Counted from the stretch's first letter, positions 1-13,558 are shown. The stretch: DNA of 64,000 nt from Cristatella mucedo (GCA_009760855.2 WPIO01000075.1:1662501-1726500); one strand, 5' to 3'. Program-made: numbers and translations. Notes: generated by a model not told the origin, from the letters alone.

Positions 1-763
1 TTTTTGTCGTAACACTTTATCTAGCGTTCTTGTATAGCAAATAAACTGCTGCGTGCTCTTACAATGGAGCATTCCGCTAAGGCGCTTCTACATTGCGGCG
101 TTACACTCGCGGTCAGTGACCGAGCCGCTACTAGCGGTCTCCTGCAGAGCGAGGAGCTCAAGCTCGAGAGGCGGAAATAGGGCGGGAAAACCGAGCGGGA
201 ATTCGAGCTCGAGAGGCGAGAAAATGCAGGTGTGCAGCCTTTGTGACCGGTCGCCTCTCCTCGCGTGCTCGCACGCACCCGCACAAACGCGCCGTGAGGG
301 ACGCCCGCGACGGGAGGGGAGCAGGTGGGCCCACTCGCTCCTTTAAAAGCAGCTCGCGAGTGCAGCTCATCCAAACTCGGGCGGTCATGGGAAGTAGCAA
401 CTGAGCTAGTCAAGTAAGGAGAACAGCTTTGAGGTTGACCGTCCTCTGCTATACTAACTATCTACTCAAGCACCAGTCCACTGACAAGGTCAGAGGATGA
501 AGCGAATGAACCGGCCTCGCTTCCGCTCTGGTAATTGCTTTGTGCGTGAGCAAGAACCGCTCGTCGACCGTTCATTGCCTCGGCCACTTGTGATGACAGC
601 GAGTGAAATACATGCAAGCAAGAGACAAAAATGGAGAAAAAGCTTACAGACAGAGAGAAGTGGGGTCAGAGACAGAGACTGCGGAGACAGAAAAATCGAA
701 GCAGGAAGAGACAGGGAGAAAAGTGAATGACAGAAACAGAGAACCAAGAAACAAAGACATAGA

Positions 764-765
<2 letters not shown>
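1..765. other. GC-rich sequence without recognised gene
   Basis: No open frame here resembles a known protein; the short frames on both strands have no domain or splice support. A TTTAAAAG sequence at about 342-349, followed by GC-rich DNA, could be a core promoter, but nothing downstream confirms a transcript. Confidence 0.4.

Positions 766-811
<46 letters not shown>
766..811. repeat. (AG)n microsatellite
   Basis: An uninterrupted AG dinucleotide tract. The frames that run through it (alternating Arg-Glu or Leu-Ser) are artefacts of the repeat. Confidence 0.95.
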
Positions 812-814
<3 letters not shown>

Positions 815-3374
815 ACAAAACGCAGAGACAGTGACAGACGGGCACTGAGCACAGGTTAACCGACTAATTTTCGGCGATGTCTCTGCTCTAGATGTTGAGC
901 ACGATCCGCTGGATTCGCCCGATCGTCCGATTCGTGCGTGTCAAAGGTTAGCGCGCGGGATCGGCCGTGAGCCTGCTCGTCCCGACTGTGGCACGTTCTG
1001 AGTTGTGGACATTGACGGCAACTACGACACCATTGCACTCAGTCGACCCGGGCCCGCCAACCTAGACATTTCTCAGTTGACCGCACACTGCATCCGGTAG
1101 CCTCCGCAATAAGTTGCCTTTTCCGCCCCGAGGTTTACCCCTGGCTCGCAGCAAGGCCACGTGACGAACCGGAATGATTCACCTCCAACCGGCGCTGATC
1201 TTAGTCCACTCGGTCGGCAGTGCGTCATTTATTCACTCGCTCGAACGAAGCCAGTTGGGGTACAGCCCGGCTACTGCTGTTAGCAGCACACCAATAAACA
1301 TGAGCTGCGCCGAGACCACTCCTTCCCGGATACATCTGGCTGCTGTCGCCATCGCTTGTACTCGGCACATCGCTCGTCAGCATCTGATTATTTCGCCACG
1401 ACTTGCACAAAAATAAACTCTTTTTTTCGCGATTGGATCTTCAGTACGTATACCACGAAAGTTTGGATTTCGCTTCTTAACCGCCCTGTCTCCACCTGAA
1501 TTGATTGTACATCATTTCAGCCTCAGCTAAAGAAACGTCTTTTTCGGCTCAGCTTTAATTGAGCTCCACTCAAATTGTCTTCTTGTTTCCTTGCTAGTGC
1601 CGTGCATTCTTGCCAGTGAATTATTTAATCATGTCGCTTGCCAGACTTGTCCTACTGACCGGTGGTCCCTGGCTCCTCCCTGCATAAGTTTGCTCACCAG
1701 TCTAAGCATGCCTGCTTCTGCATTGCGATTAATCGACTAATGTATGTACCCAGGCTATTTTTCGGTTGGCTGGGACGGGACGGCTGTAATGTAGTAAGGC
1801 TCACCGGCTAGGCCAGGGTCTGACCTATAGGCATGGCCGGATGTGCGGTGACGACAGGTCACCGGGGCTCTTGGGTAGGAGAAGTTGGCCGAGTAGGTCG
1901 TGGTGTTGGAGTCTCCCGGTCTCGCCGAGTTATGCACCTGCATGGGTGCAGGCGTGTGCTCCGGCGCTACCGCCACGCACACAAGGCGACGAGTACCCAA
2001 GGCCCGAGCGGAGCTAGATAGCACGCTCGTTGTTCTGATTTGTATATTCCGTATTCCACGTGTAGCGTGTTCGTTGCCTCCCCGTGAGTTGGCGTTTTTC
2101 GGCGGAAAAAGCTATCGACTGTGGTAAATATCGACGCCGACTTGCCAAGCAGTTACTCAGCTAGCCGGATCTTTAACAGCGTACGTTCGTACTGTTGGAA
2201 CGGAGTCGGTACAACGGTGGGACTGTGGAAGCCGACTGACCCCAACTAACACGTTTGATCGGGCTTGCTGTGTCGTCTAGCGCCCCCATAGTGTACTGTG
2301 TATAGGACCCTCCCTGTAGACTTGTTTAGTTCCCCTGTTGTTGTTGACGCATGCTTTATTATAAAGAGGTTTACCCAGACGGCCGCTCGTCTTACCCTTG
2401 CACAGCGGCATGGCAAGCGATGGCGTGCCCAGAGTATGGCGGGGCTTGGCAGGAAATAGCGTCTGACCCCTAGAACTCGGCAACAAATATATTACTTGTC
2501 GCAGCGAGCTATGATGTGCCGGGTAAAGATTTGCATTTATTAGAGCGTGATATTAGCGGCTTGCGCTATTAATATCATTGTTAAGAGTGAAGAAAGAACT
2601 TCAAAATAGCTCTCCAATCGTTGAGACAAGATTGATTCCGGAAACTGCATGCTAGCTGGACGCGAAGAGCTCTTAAAAGATTTGGTGATTGATCTTTTTA
2701 CCCACTAATACATTCGAGATGTCCAAAACGTTTTTAGAACTTGCATTGGAGCGGCTACAGGCAGACCAACCGTTATAGTTTCTATCTTGAAGAAACCTGG
2801 TCGAGATGCCAAGATTCAGATTTCAGAGCACGAGGATCCGCCCTGTGCTTTTATTTACCTTTTATGACGAATCTTGAAAAATTAACTCGTCTTTCCACGC
2901 AAATTCCTTCACACGAGTAGCCATTCACAGCGAAAAGTTTCTAGCTGAGCTTTGAGGAAACGACTCGACTGACCATGCGGCTCTACTATGCCTTTGCACT
3001 GACATCCTTCCCCGATTGTTAAGCAGGGAGCGTATCAGCACTGGCCCCCAGTAAACCGTTCAGTCCCGCACGACACCTCCGATCAGGACATAGGTCCGGT
3101 GCCTCTGCCGCTTACACCAGCCTCCGTCGCCCAAATTTGGTTGGATCACGTGACATCTCAGCAAGGGCAGAGTGTCTCCGCCATGTAAGCACCCGCCCGG
3201 TCAAACGGCTGCACGCTAACGTACGGCGATCCCGAACATCAAATTTTGAGCCTACTTTCCCCGATATGATCAATTCCTTTCTCGAGGTAATATTATTCGC
3301 TAGCATTGATTAGATTATACTAAAAGTGTCATGATTGCGAGAAATTTTCCTGATTGTTCGTGACTTTTGAATGT
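812..3374. other. Intergenic region upstream of the PIGZ-type gene
   Basis: I see no recognisable gene, RNA or repeat here. Base composition drifts from GC-rich to mixed. Exons of an unrecognised gene cannot be excluded. Confidence 0.35.
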
Positions 3375-3879
3375 GCATGTTTACAAAATGACATCGATTA
3401 ACCAGTTTCAGACTCTACCGTGGCAAGTAAATTTCTGCGAAGTAGGATTCTTTATTTACAAATCCAATACTTTCTTAGCTAGAGCATACAAAACTTGTTG
3501 ATGATCCTCTAAATGTGGTTTTTAACTTTATTAGAATCCTCTGGATAGGAAACGACAACCCTTTAGTCACCGTTATACTTGCATTACCCAATATCTTAAA
3601 TTTAATAATACAATTCTTGCCTACACACAGGATTGATACAGCGGCTACTCCTGGCGTTCAAGGATTTGCGTAGGTGCTTGAATACATTGGCCTACAGTCC
3701 ACACGTACAGTGATTTTAATTTTAATTGTAAGACAGGGTGCACGATTGACTCAGACAACCGAGTGAGTGCAAATGTATCGTTTGCACTATTTCGATCAGC
3801 CTTTAAATGAATATAGTTGGAAAAATCACGATAGATTGAAGCCACGAAAGTTGAATTGCGAAGTAGATAGGGATTACTG
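3375..3879 (-). mobile_element. pogo/Tc1-mariner-type MITE, copy 1
   Basis: This is a diverged, inverted copy of the element at 20387-21028. Matching blocks include a GCGAAGTAGGATTCTTTATT-like stretch near 3438, an internal block at 3660-3780 and a terminal GGGATTACTG at 3870-3879 followed by TA. It has no coding capacity and is therefore a non-autonomous copy. The low-coordinate end is too diverged to place exactly. Confidence 0.65.
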
Positions 3880-4121
3880 TATATATTATAGTGAGAAGCG
3901 CATGACACGGGAATTTTTTGCGACAGTCTGGTATAGTTTGTATTTTTTTTAATAGCAAATTTTAATGGAAAGAATTAATTAGCCTCAAGCGATTAGCTTT
4001 TGAACGCACACTTTTGATTACTCGCGAGCAGACCGAGAACAGAGCAGAGCAGCGTGAGGCGGCAATACACAGTAAAGTAAGTGGGGCAACGCTCCACTGA
4101 AACATTATTAACATATAATTC

Positions 4122-4122
<1 letters not shown>

Positions 4123-4152
<30 letters not shown>

Positions 4153-4218
4153 TCCACTCGGTAAAGCGCCCTCTGAGAACTCAATCTCTTTCTAGGCGCT
4201 TTACATTTGCTGCAAAGG
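4123..4218 (-). mobile_element. LINE 3'-terminal fragment
   Basis: Reverse complement of the LINE 3' end: an (ATA)n tail, then the AAAGCGCC...GGCGCTTT hairpin arms, then TTTGCTGCAAAGG. Only the terminal ~95 bases are present, as expected from strong 5' truncation. Confidence 0.8.
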
Positions 4219-4617
4219 AATTCATGGGCATTAATTTACCATATGGATTTCACGGAAATTTATTGGCTCGCCTCTACTGAAAATGCAGACCGCGTACAAA
4301 CCAGTTGTCACAAGCTGGCATTCCCTAGCAACTGCTGCCGCCGCCGTTGCTGCGATCCCTGCAGGCCCGGAGTATATTTTCTAGACCATTTAAGAACAGT
4401 CTGGAAGCTTAGGACACAGAGATATGAGGAATAAGCGCATTCTTAGTTGCTTTCGGCAGACACTCGACGTATCTACCAAATTGGAGAACTTCGGGCGTCG
4501 AAGCTATCCCACCAGGAAGGAGGTGGGGCGGCTGTCAGAATATCCGGTCCCACACCGCGAGCGAGTGGCCGGAATGGACTCGCTGAGCGGTTTTAACTGG
4601 CTCACCCACCGCTCGGC
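4219..4617. other. PIGZ: Presumed 5' flank and UTR of the PIGZ-type gene
   Basis: This stretch precedes the start codon at 4618. A TAA at 4594-4596 closes the reading frame upstream, so 4618 is the first in-frame ATG after it. No TATA box was recognised. Confidence 0.35.
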
Positions 4618-4735
4618 ATGTTGCTAGCTTCGGCTTACGTCCTCCTCGTCACCATCAGGATAGCGTGGGTTTTTCTCCCGCAGACCGGATACATACATCC
4701 CGACGAGTTCTTTCAGTTCTCAGAGCGCGTAGCAG
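4618..4735 (+). CDS. PIGZ: GPI mannosyltransferase 4 (PIGZ/SMP3-like), exon 1
   Basis: The exon encodes the first 39 residues and one base of the next codon. It begins with a hydrophobic signal-anchor-like segment (about residues 2-19) and carries the motif TGYIHPDEFFQ, the HPDE signature of GT22 dolichol-phosphate-mannose transferases in the ER. The donor is GCAG|GTATAT at 4736. Joined in phase 1 to the acceptor before 13559, the frame runs directly into the conserved aromatic/WEF segment and RSVFFP expected in this family. The ATG at 4618 is the first after an upstream stop and has G at -3. The frame continues into the intron to 4980 with low-complexity residues that do not fit the family, which supports splicing at 4735. 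Confidence 0.85.
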
Positions 4736-7700
4736 GTATATCCACTGCCTCAGGCGTGCCTGCTACCCATTGCGGGGACTCTTCCTGGTCAGTGCAGATC
4801 TCTCCCTCTGCGGCGGCTGCTGCTGCTGCTGCTGCTGCTGCTCTCCTGTTGGCTGTCACGTCGCAAGCAGACGGCAACGTGGTGCACGCTCGCGCTAACG
4901 GCTCGGTCGACTCCGGCCGCTCCGCAGGCGCGTGGGCGCGGGCTAGAATACTGGTCTCCGAGCCACGGTTCGACCCCTAGTGTCACTCGGTAGACGATTG
5001 CCGCTAAGTGGCGAGTGGCGCGTCCTATCGCCCCCTCCTCCATTCCTGGTCCCCTCGTGCTTGCTGCTGTGCTTCGCCTTTGGATCGGCCTCGTTTCGTC
5101 GTGGATTCTGTGCAAACCATATGGCGCTGTGTTTTTCCAATCGGACTTGGCGTCGAGGTGTAAAGGATACGATTGTACGCGATCCCAGTGCGGCTCCGAG
5201 CGGCGCCGCATGAGGGCAAGGTCACACATGGGCACGCTTCGAGGGTTTGAGGAGATGATTGGGCGTAGTAATTCGGCGGTGTCCTGTCGTCGTCGCCAGC
5301 AGGTAAGGGAGCGTCGACCGAATCGCCTTGAAAGGGCATCTCATGCGAGCGACGAGGTCCGCGGGAGACCCGTGCTTGCCCGGCCAGGCTGGCCGCGCCG
5401 GCTGGAGCCTGCAGGGTAGAATCGCTGCTGAAGCTGAACCTGCGAGCGCAGTGGCTTAACGAACCTCGGCAGCTGCCCGTGCCCGGCTGGCGCTAGTGGA
5501 GGCGGCGTCGTCGCTGCATCGCTCGGTCGGTTGCTGGCATCGTGGTTGAAGTGTGTGCATGCCTAGACCGGAGTCAGCCATGGAGTAAGTTCTCTTGCTG
5601 TCCGTCGAACTGAATTCGAAACATTTCGCCGGCGGAGCATTCAGTTCGTCTGCTCCGAAACCGTAGAACTCGCGTCCATCTTCGGTTGCTACCTGAAACG
5701 ACCGTGCATCGTATCAGTTGACAGACGACGAATACTTGCCTGCTCGTGAACTTCAGCTGTCTTTCACCATAGTGAGCTTGCCTTTATCAGGCTTGCGTGC
5801 TTTTCGCTCGCTTACATGTGCGTGACTCAAGTGCGTGCTGCTAGCTAGAGGTCCTGCTAACCGTTAGAGGCCCCGAGTATGTTCTTGTGCACTTTGGAAT
5901 GCTAGCCCTGACATGATACTGTTTGCTTTTTTAAGCTTGTCAAAGCATGATAACGGATATACCATTAACAACCCATTGGTATCGATTCTCTTTCATCGTG
6001 TTATAAAGCGCTCGGATAGAGTTCTTGTTTTCGCGGGGCACTGTACAAACGATGCATTCAGGCGTTCGGATGTGCCACCCAGTCTTGCCGGGTGGGGGTG
6101 TAGGTGCTTGCATTAAAAACTCGATGCATATTTGCATACAGTTACCTGTGTGCATGCCTTCGTGAGGCAATCCTCTGTGACCGACTTCCTAGGAGTGTGC
6201 TGTTGTGTGACGGTGTCCTCGAGAATCGATATTGCAACTATAGCCCTTTGCAATGAACTCTACAAATTGGCCCTGGTCCCTGACTCTCCCTGTCAGTGCT
6301 CTGGTAGCAGCCCTTTTGCTAATCGAAGTCTTCCGAGGACGTTCGTGCTTCATTAGCCAATAAGTAAGCCAGTGGTTGGTGGTCAATGTGTGTCATCAAC
6401 TTTCTGATCTACTAGTCTGGGTTGGTGAGCTGCTGTGGCCCACACACTGGCTCCTACCTCCTGTCAAAACGTAGCCCTTAGTATAGCTCCTATCGACGAA
6501 AAGCTAGCGATGCCTCGATAGATGGCCTCAGATAGAATCAGATCTAAGAGTCGGGAGTCTCTCGGAACATACCGATGTCGTTCTTTTCTGTGGTCTACAT
6601 ACTTATTATCGGGAAATTCTCTGAAACAGGGCTGAGCCCTGGGGTGAGGAGTAAGCTGCAGCCTGTCTCCTGTTTGTAGTACCTCTTTTGTAGCCTCCAT
6701 GTCCCTCGGTGTGGCCACCGAGAGACACGGAACATCTAGAGAGCTGAATTCAGAACGGCTGAATGCATTCAGCATTCAGCAATCTTGCACGTGCATGCAC
6801 TAATCTGCCTACAGGGCCGAAGGCGTTGTGCATCCACACAAGTCGTTGGGCCCACTGAGTACAATATTGGAGCTGACCTGATCTCTATCGATGCTCCTGA
6901 CTGGCTCTCCTCGTGGCTGTCTCCTTGTTGCAAGCAGCTGTCTAGCTGCTCACCAGTCACCAGTTCACAGGCAGCTTCACCTGGCCCGCGCCCAGTCCAT
7001 CACTAAACCGACTTGGCCCAGGGTAAGCAGTTGGAACGTCTGGCCACTGTCCAGGAATCTATCTGGGCAATCTAGGTGTGCACTGATATGCTTTAAGATG
7101 TGATCAAGTGGTTCGTCAGATCTGGCTCCCCCAGCCTTGGAGTGGGTCGACTCTTCAGATGGAATAAATAAATGTTAAGAGCTCTTTGTTTTCTTGCCTC
7201 GACCCTAACCTACATGAGCTGCTTGCCTGCTCTGCTTGCCTGCGCGTGAGCTGCTTGCTGCTCGTGTGATCGCGTGGCCCCTGTACTTCGGGTCGCATGG
7301 CCAACTTGTCTGTGACCAACACACCTCGAATCTCTCTTCAGGAGACCTCCCCTCAGTTCATTAGCTCCCATCGCCTGGGATGGATTGGCCACCGACTGAC
7401 GTCAGGACAGCCGTGGTTAGATTTAAAGAGAAACGAGAAGCCTGCCTGTATTACTTCCTGCAGTGTTTGCTTGGACTACCCGAGTGGTCAAATGTATGCC
7501 TACGATTGCCGAAAGAGATGTACTTTGCTTTGACCACCAATCTTGTCCACCCCATGCGATGTGCCTAGATAGCTGGTTGGTTTCCCCAAGACTGTATGCT
7601 AACGCTTACTGTTAGTATTACCATGGCAGCACTCAGTGCTGCACACGATGGGCACCGTGCGGAGCCGGCTGAGCTTCAACGATGACTTTTGCGCTGCCTT

Positions 7701-7864
7701 TCCTAGATTAAAGCGTGAAGCTGAAAAGCCAGGATGTGGACTCCAGCTTTTCTTTTTGTTTTACCAGGCAGGCCCTGCCCAGTCGGACGGCTGCCTTTTA
7801 CAGGCTGGCAGTGGCTAGCTGAGCCAGCTCGTGGATGAACCGATCAGGCCCGACAGTTGTCTCG
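4736..7864. other. PIGZ intron 1, proximal part
   Basis: Intronic by the exon assignment. It contains a short (GCT)n run near 4815-4840 and otherwise unique sequence; the open frames show no domain. Confidence 0.5.
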
Positions 7865-7933
7865 GCCTGCTGCTGCCACTGTCAGCCAAAGGCTGACAGT
7901 GGCATCTTTTGGCTGACAGTGGCAGCAGCAGGC
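7865..7933. repeat. Perfect 26-bp inverted repeat (hairpin) in the PIGZ intron
   Basis: The left arm 7865-7890 and right arm 7908-7933 are exact reverse complements, with a 17-base loop. The loop repeats 14 bases of the right arm (GGCTGACAGTGGCA). On the sense strand it lies within the intron and would fold into a pre-miRNA-sized stem. Alternatives are a fold-back transposon footprint or a cruciform. Confidence 0.85.
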
Positions 7934-8350
7934 TAGGTTCGAGCTACCTAGCCCGGGCAGCAGTGCTCACTGCTTGTATGGCTTGTGTGTGGTCACCGGT
8001 CGGCAGCTGTTGACAGAGGGGCCAGAGCTTCTGGAAACTTCTGGGAGCAGCTGCTCGAGGTCACCAGCTCCCGGGTTAACATGTCGATGCAGAACTTCCT
8101 TGTGGAGTGACCAGTGTGGTCCATTTTGCTTGACATGTCCGGCCTCAGTGTGGCCTCAGTCAATTTTTCGGCTAGCTAACTGACGGCTTTGAGTAAGCCG
8201 ACCTTTATTGTATCATTCAACCTCTGTAGCATCAAATGAATGCCGCATACGCTTCACGGCTCAGGGGAGGCTTCAGACTTTAAATGTGGCCTGGCTATGG
8301 GGGCGGGAGCTGCTGGAGCTGCAGCCACTGAATGGTTGCAGCTTACCGAG
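7934..8350. other. PIGZ intron 1, unique sequence
   Basis: No feature recognised between the hairpin and the SINE. Confidence 0.4.
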
Positions 8351-8500
8351 CTGGTTTGGTCCAGCGGTCAAGGTGCTCGCCCCCCCCCTGTACCAAGGTC
8401 TGGGTAAGGTCGTGGGCTCGAGCCCCGAGGCATATGTGCTGCGCTTGAATAGAGATTCAGTTCTCTTAGGGCGCTATACAAATGAATTATGTTTTTATTT
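8351..8500 (+). mobile_element. tRNA-derived SINE, family A
   Basis: The 5' part carries an A-box-like TGGTCCAGCGGTCAAGG and a B-box-like GGGCTCGAGCCCC. The 3' part (GCGCTTGAATAGAGATTCAGTTCTCTTAGGGCGC) is a hairpin also found at the LINE 3' end. The tail is A/T-rich. Other copies are at 20236, 40911 and 42481. Confidence 0.8.
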
Positions 8501-9479
8501 GGCTGTCACGTGATGCACCCAGAGGCTGAGAGCCGGCTTTGGATCGACTCTTCCAGTTTCCTGTTTGATCAGATCACACGGACACCCATGCTGCTGTTTA
8601 CAGGTTTGGTCTTCGAGTGACTGGGGGGGGGGGCATATGTTTGCCACTGGCCTCTGGCACACGAGATGGTGTGTGCCACTAACGATGCAACCTAGTACCT
8701 TCATCGTTTCCCATTCAGCACATAAGGCTGGGGTGAGAGCTCTTGTCCCCAGAAGGTGCAAGTTGCTTGGTTTGATTAGCTTGGTCACTTAAGGTCGAGG
8801 TTGAGTCTATTGGAAAACTGTGCCTCGTAGAGAGTCCCCTTTGCACAAAGGCGTATATGAGCGTATTTTTGGTTTGACAAACATTGATTTTTCTCACTGT
8901 ACACGTTGTCATTCAATCGTCTCTAGCAGGCTTCATTACCGAGTATCATTTCATAAACAAGTTTATGAAAATAATTATCATCAGGATTATCCTCACTCGA
9001 GCGCGGAAGTGTCGGTTGGGCTGTCTGCAATGTGTGCCGTACCCAAAAATGTTCTGATTCTAATTAAAAAGTTATTCAACCTGTTGTAATCATGCTTAGT
9101 ATATAACATAAGCTTACATAACATGAAAGCAAAGTCCGAGTGCAAAACTTTAATTTTTAGAGCTAAATGACGTCACACTACCGCAACAACCAATGATCTC
9201 TCTGAGCAGCTCCGGCATAGAGCAAATCAAGTATTGGCAAACATCCGGCCTTATTGTTCTCCAAACGTCTAGCAAACGTGAGAGAAATAGTTGTTTAGAT
9301 GTAATACTGAGCCTGAGCTCTGAACCTGAGTATCCACTTCACCCCAGATTCCGATCTGAAGAGTGACTCGACAATCAGTTAACATATCAAGACTAAATTC
9401 TTGCTTGGGAGTAGTCGTAAATCAACTTTTTGCATCGTGATGCCTGGTATCTACCATTGAAGTAGCCCCAGATCATGAC
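8501..9479. other. PIGZ intron 1, unique sequence
   Basis: No coding or repeat signal recognised apart from a G9 run near 8625. The last few hundred bases may belong to the 5' part of the LINE that follows. Confidence 0.35.
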
Positions 9480-11470
9480 TGCTTTGGTCCCAAAATGCTC
9501 CTTCAAATTTATGTCTACAGAAGGCAGTTAATCATAATTAAATTAGCCAGGTCTACTAAGCTCAAGCTTGAAAAAGCATGCACAAGATCAGGACTGACTG
9601 TCCATCGACAGGCATGTGAAGACAACTGTAGGTCGTATCAATCGATCCTAGCAAAGGCCAAGTGTAGCTTGTATTAAAACATTGTTGAATCACAGATGCA
9701 CAATCCAAAAATGCTGATGTCGACGATCAACCATCTCCTCAACCGCTCCCAGATTAGCTCCTTACCTGATGATCCTTGTGATGATCTAGCCAAGCACTTC
9801 TCTCGATTCTTTGTGCAGAAGATAGACAAGATCAGGGAGTCCATCCCTGCGATGACAACATCCCCACTAGAATGTTATTCCCAGATTCCTGGCTGCTTCT
9901 CAATGTCTGCACTTAAGCAGATTACTAGTGATCTCGTCCTAAAGTTCGTATCCCTATCAAAGAAGACAAATCCTCTGGACCCTATTCCTACTGTCCTGCC
10001 TACGTTGCACAGTTCTGCTGCTGCCATGCATAACTAACATCCTTAATATGTCATTAGCCTCGGTTTATGTCCCAGCACCTTTCAAAAAAGCTGCAGTCAG
10101 GCCACTTCTAAAGAAAGCGACACTGGACCAAGAGAACTTGAGCAACTACAGCCCAGTCTCCCTTCTACCATTCCTATCAAAGACACTGGAACAGGTCGTT
10201 GCAAACCAGCTGAACTCATATATTGAAACCTCAAACTTCGCAAGTAAGTTCCAGTCTGGCTTTAGAGCTAATAACTCCACAGTCAGCATTGCTTAGGGTG
10301 TACAACGACCAACTTAGGAATGCAGACACAGGTAGAGTGTCTCTGCTTGTTTTGCTCGATCTTTTGGCAGCTTCTGATGCTATCGATCACAAGGTTCTTC
10401 TAGAGCCACTCTCAATCTCGCCTGGGCGTCACTGGCACAGCTCTACAATAGTTCAGATCATATCTCAGTGGGATACTCCAGAGTATTGATGTGAATGGAC
10501 AAATATCATCCAAGGCACCTTTGAAATGTGGGCGACCTCAGGGGTCCGTGCTAGGTCCGGTTCTTTTCACGTTTTATACTCTCCCTCTTGCTGATGTGAT
10601 TGCCAAGCACAATCTAGGCTTTCACTTCTATGCGGATGACACTCAGTTATACCTTTGCTTTGATCCCTCCCAGCCTTCGAGCACCTCGAATTCTCTCTAC
10701 TCACTTGCTGCATGTATCGATGACATCCGCACATGGATGGCAGCAAATTTTCTTAAACTAGACAATAATAAATCTACCTTACTAGTTATGGGCAAACCCA
10801 GTGTGATTCAGAAATTTGAAAGGCTGACGCTCAAAAATGGCTCTGCCAGCATATGTCCTGTTGAATCAGTTCGAAATCTAGGTGTCATGTTCCAAAGTGA
10901 CCTGTCGTTAGACGAGCACATCAGCTCCACAGTCAAATCTGCCTACTTTCAGCTACATAATATTGCTAAAATTCGGGCTTGTTTAGATAAGCATACCACG
11001 TCTAAGTTGGTCCATGCATTCGTGACAACCCCTCTTGATCTTTTCGGAATCTAACAGTTTACCAATACCTCGTACAAACCTCGAATTCTTTGGAGACCGT
11101 GCATTTCGTTCGTATGCTCCCAAAGCCTGGAACTCACTCCCGACTTGCATCAGAACGTCCCCTGACTTGACCACATTTAAAAAGAAGTTAAAAACGCACC
11201 TTATTAGGACAGCATTTAGTGGGTCTGTGTGATTCGTCCTTCATGTGCTTAAATGTTTATGCGTGCTGACACTGTGCATGCTGCCACTAACCATATTTGC
11301 ATGCTGACTCTGTGCATGTCACCCCTAACCATGTTATTCATGTTGTTTATCATGCATGATATAACTCACCATTCAATAGCGTTTCCCTTTGTGGCAAATG
11401 TAAAGCGCTTAGAAAGGGATTGGGTTCTCTGAGGTCGCTTTATCAAGTGTATTATCATTATTATTATCAT
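9480..11470 (+). mobile_element. CR1/L2-clade non-LTR retrotransposon, 5'-truncated
   Basis: This is a degenerate reverse transcriptase frame. Successive segments in different frames encode the linker before the RT (9495-9680, 9696-10037), the N-terminal palm with an [13 protein letters not shown]-type block (10048-10296), a LLVLLDL block (10340-10370), then QGSVLGPVLF and the catalytic YADD box (10540-10650), and a C-terminal GDRAF...AWNSLPTCIR block (11090-11160). It ends with the family's 3' hairpin and (ATT)n tail. The AP endonuclease is missing. Several frameshifts and stops make it dead. It sits sense-oriented in the PIGZ intron. Confidence 0.85.
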
Positions 11471-11474
11471 ACAA

Positions 11475-11540
11475 ATTCACTTGATGAAACACCCTCAGAT
11501 AACCTAATATCTCTCTAGGCGCTTTACATTTGCAGCAATT
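11475..11540 (-). mobile_element. LINE 3' end, inverted against the previous one
   Basis: Reverse complement of the LINE terminal hairpin (CACTTGATGAAACACC... to GGCGCTTTACATTTGC). It lies tail-to-tail with the LINE ending at 11470, forming an imperfect palindrome. Confidence 0.75.
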
Positions 11541-11770
11541 GTCATTACAACTTTCATTGGAGCAACGATACAGTACCGCTGCTTATATTTCAGCTACAAA
11601 GAGTGGCAAATTTACGAGGATCCCATTTTGCTCATGTATTCGTAGATCCGTCATGTGCTGCATCCACCCTGTGCTCAGCCCATCCACTTTGAGCTAGCTA
11701 CTTCATGCTTGAACTTCGGCAGAACTTGGGCTTCCTTTGTTTTACTCCGAGGAAAATGTTAGCTGATACC

Positions 11771-11975
11771 TCACTTGTATAGCAGCAGAAGTGCCTTGAC
11801 GGCTATCACCATCGCTTGCAGTGAGCAATACAGGATCGCCCATGCAGGACTCGAGTCCGTGATCTGAGTCGTGACGAGCGAGGATCTTACCCCTTGGCCA
11901 AGACCCCTAAGACCCAGGATTAGCAAACGTAACTTGTTCATGTAGTCGACACCTGATCGCATCTCTACCAACTGC
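11771..11975 (-). mobile_element. tRNA-derived SINE, family B (diverged)
   Basis: Shares with 26785-26935, 27950-28100 and 43572-43725 the order TTGTATAGC...CTTTACGGCTATC...GCTTGCAGTGG...GGATCGCCC...GACTCGAGTCC. On the minus strand the last block is a B-box-like sequence. This is the most diverged of the four copies. Confidence 0.65.
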
Positions 11976-12070
11976 TTCCCAGTAGTAGCACGGAGGCTTA
12001 GGACATGAACCCTTAGCAGTGGTGCAGTGATGCCTAAAGATTTGCCATTTACCGGTCTGTCTTAACGGAT

Positions 12071-12980
<910 letters not shown>

Positions 12981-13017
<37 letters not shown>

Positions 13018-13068
13018 AAGAGAGAGGGAGAGAGAGGGAGAGAGGGAGGGGGAAGAGAGAGGGAGATC
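12981..13068. repeat. (AG)n microsatellite, interrupted
   Basis: AG dinucleotides with GGG and AAA interruptions. Confidence 0.9.
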
Positions 13069-13146
13069 TTTCCTCTTGCCGTCTGCTGAGTTATAGTACT
13101 AACTTCCATGTTTTCACGAAGCATCGTGGGTGCTGCAGTGGTATCC

Positions 13147-13376
13147 GGACGATTCATCCTCGGACTGTTCATCCCGGACGATTCATTCTGAGGATGTTTC
13201 ATCCACGGACGATTCATCCAGTGTGATATTCAAACTTGCTAATATGAGTTGCTGAAGGACTACACTGGAAAAATGTTGAAGCAAATGCCTTTCGTCATGG
13301 TTTAGGTTTTAGGGTTTTTTGTGAGCATGGACAGTCAGTGGATGAATCGTCGGTGGATGATGGATCATCCTCGAAC
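13147..13376. repeat. Degenerate GGACGATTCATCC repeats with inverted copies
   Basis: Four or five copies of a GGACGATTCATCC-like unit occupy 13147-13225. The complementary GGATGAATCGTC-like units occur at 13338-13372. The two arms are complementary, just upstream of the PIGZ exon 2 acceptor. Confidence 0.6.
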
Positions 13377-13558
13377 CGCCACAGTAGCCTAGACCTTGGG
13401 ATTCGAGCTGAGCCCTCTCGGATCAACTGCATCTGTAGCGATCCTTGGCCGCCCGTGCGTTCGTCGCATGCAGCTCGGGCACGCATGGGCAAGCCCCTCA
13501 CAGAGGCAGCGCTTCGTCGGCACCAGGCGCGCTTCTCTCGCCGTACTCGCCGTTGCAG

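Noticed and set aside
4789-5419. Overlapping long frames just after PIGZ exon 1
   Set aside because: Intronic by the phase-correct splice to 13559; no domains and they conflict with each other.
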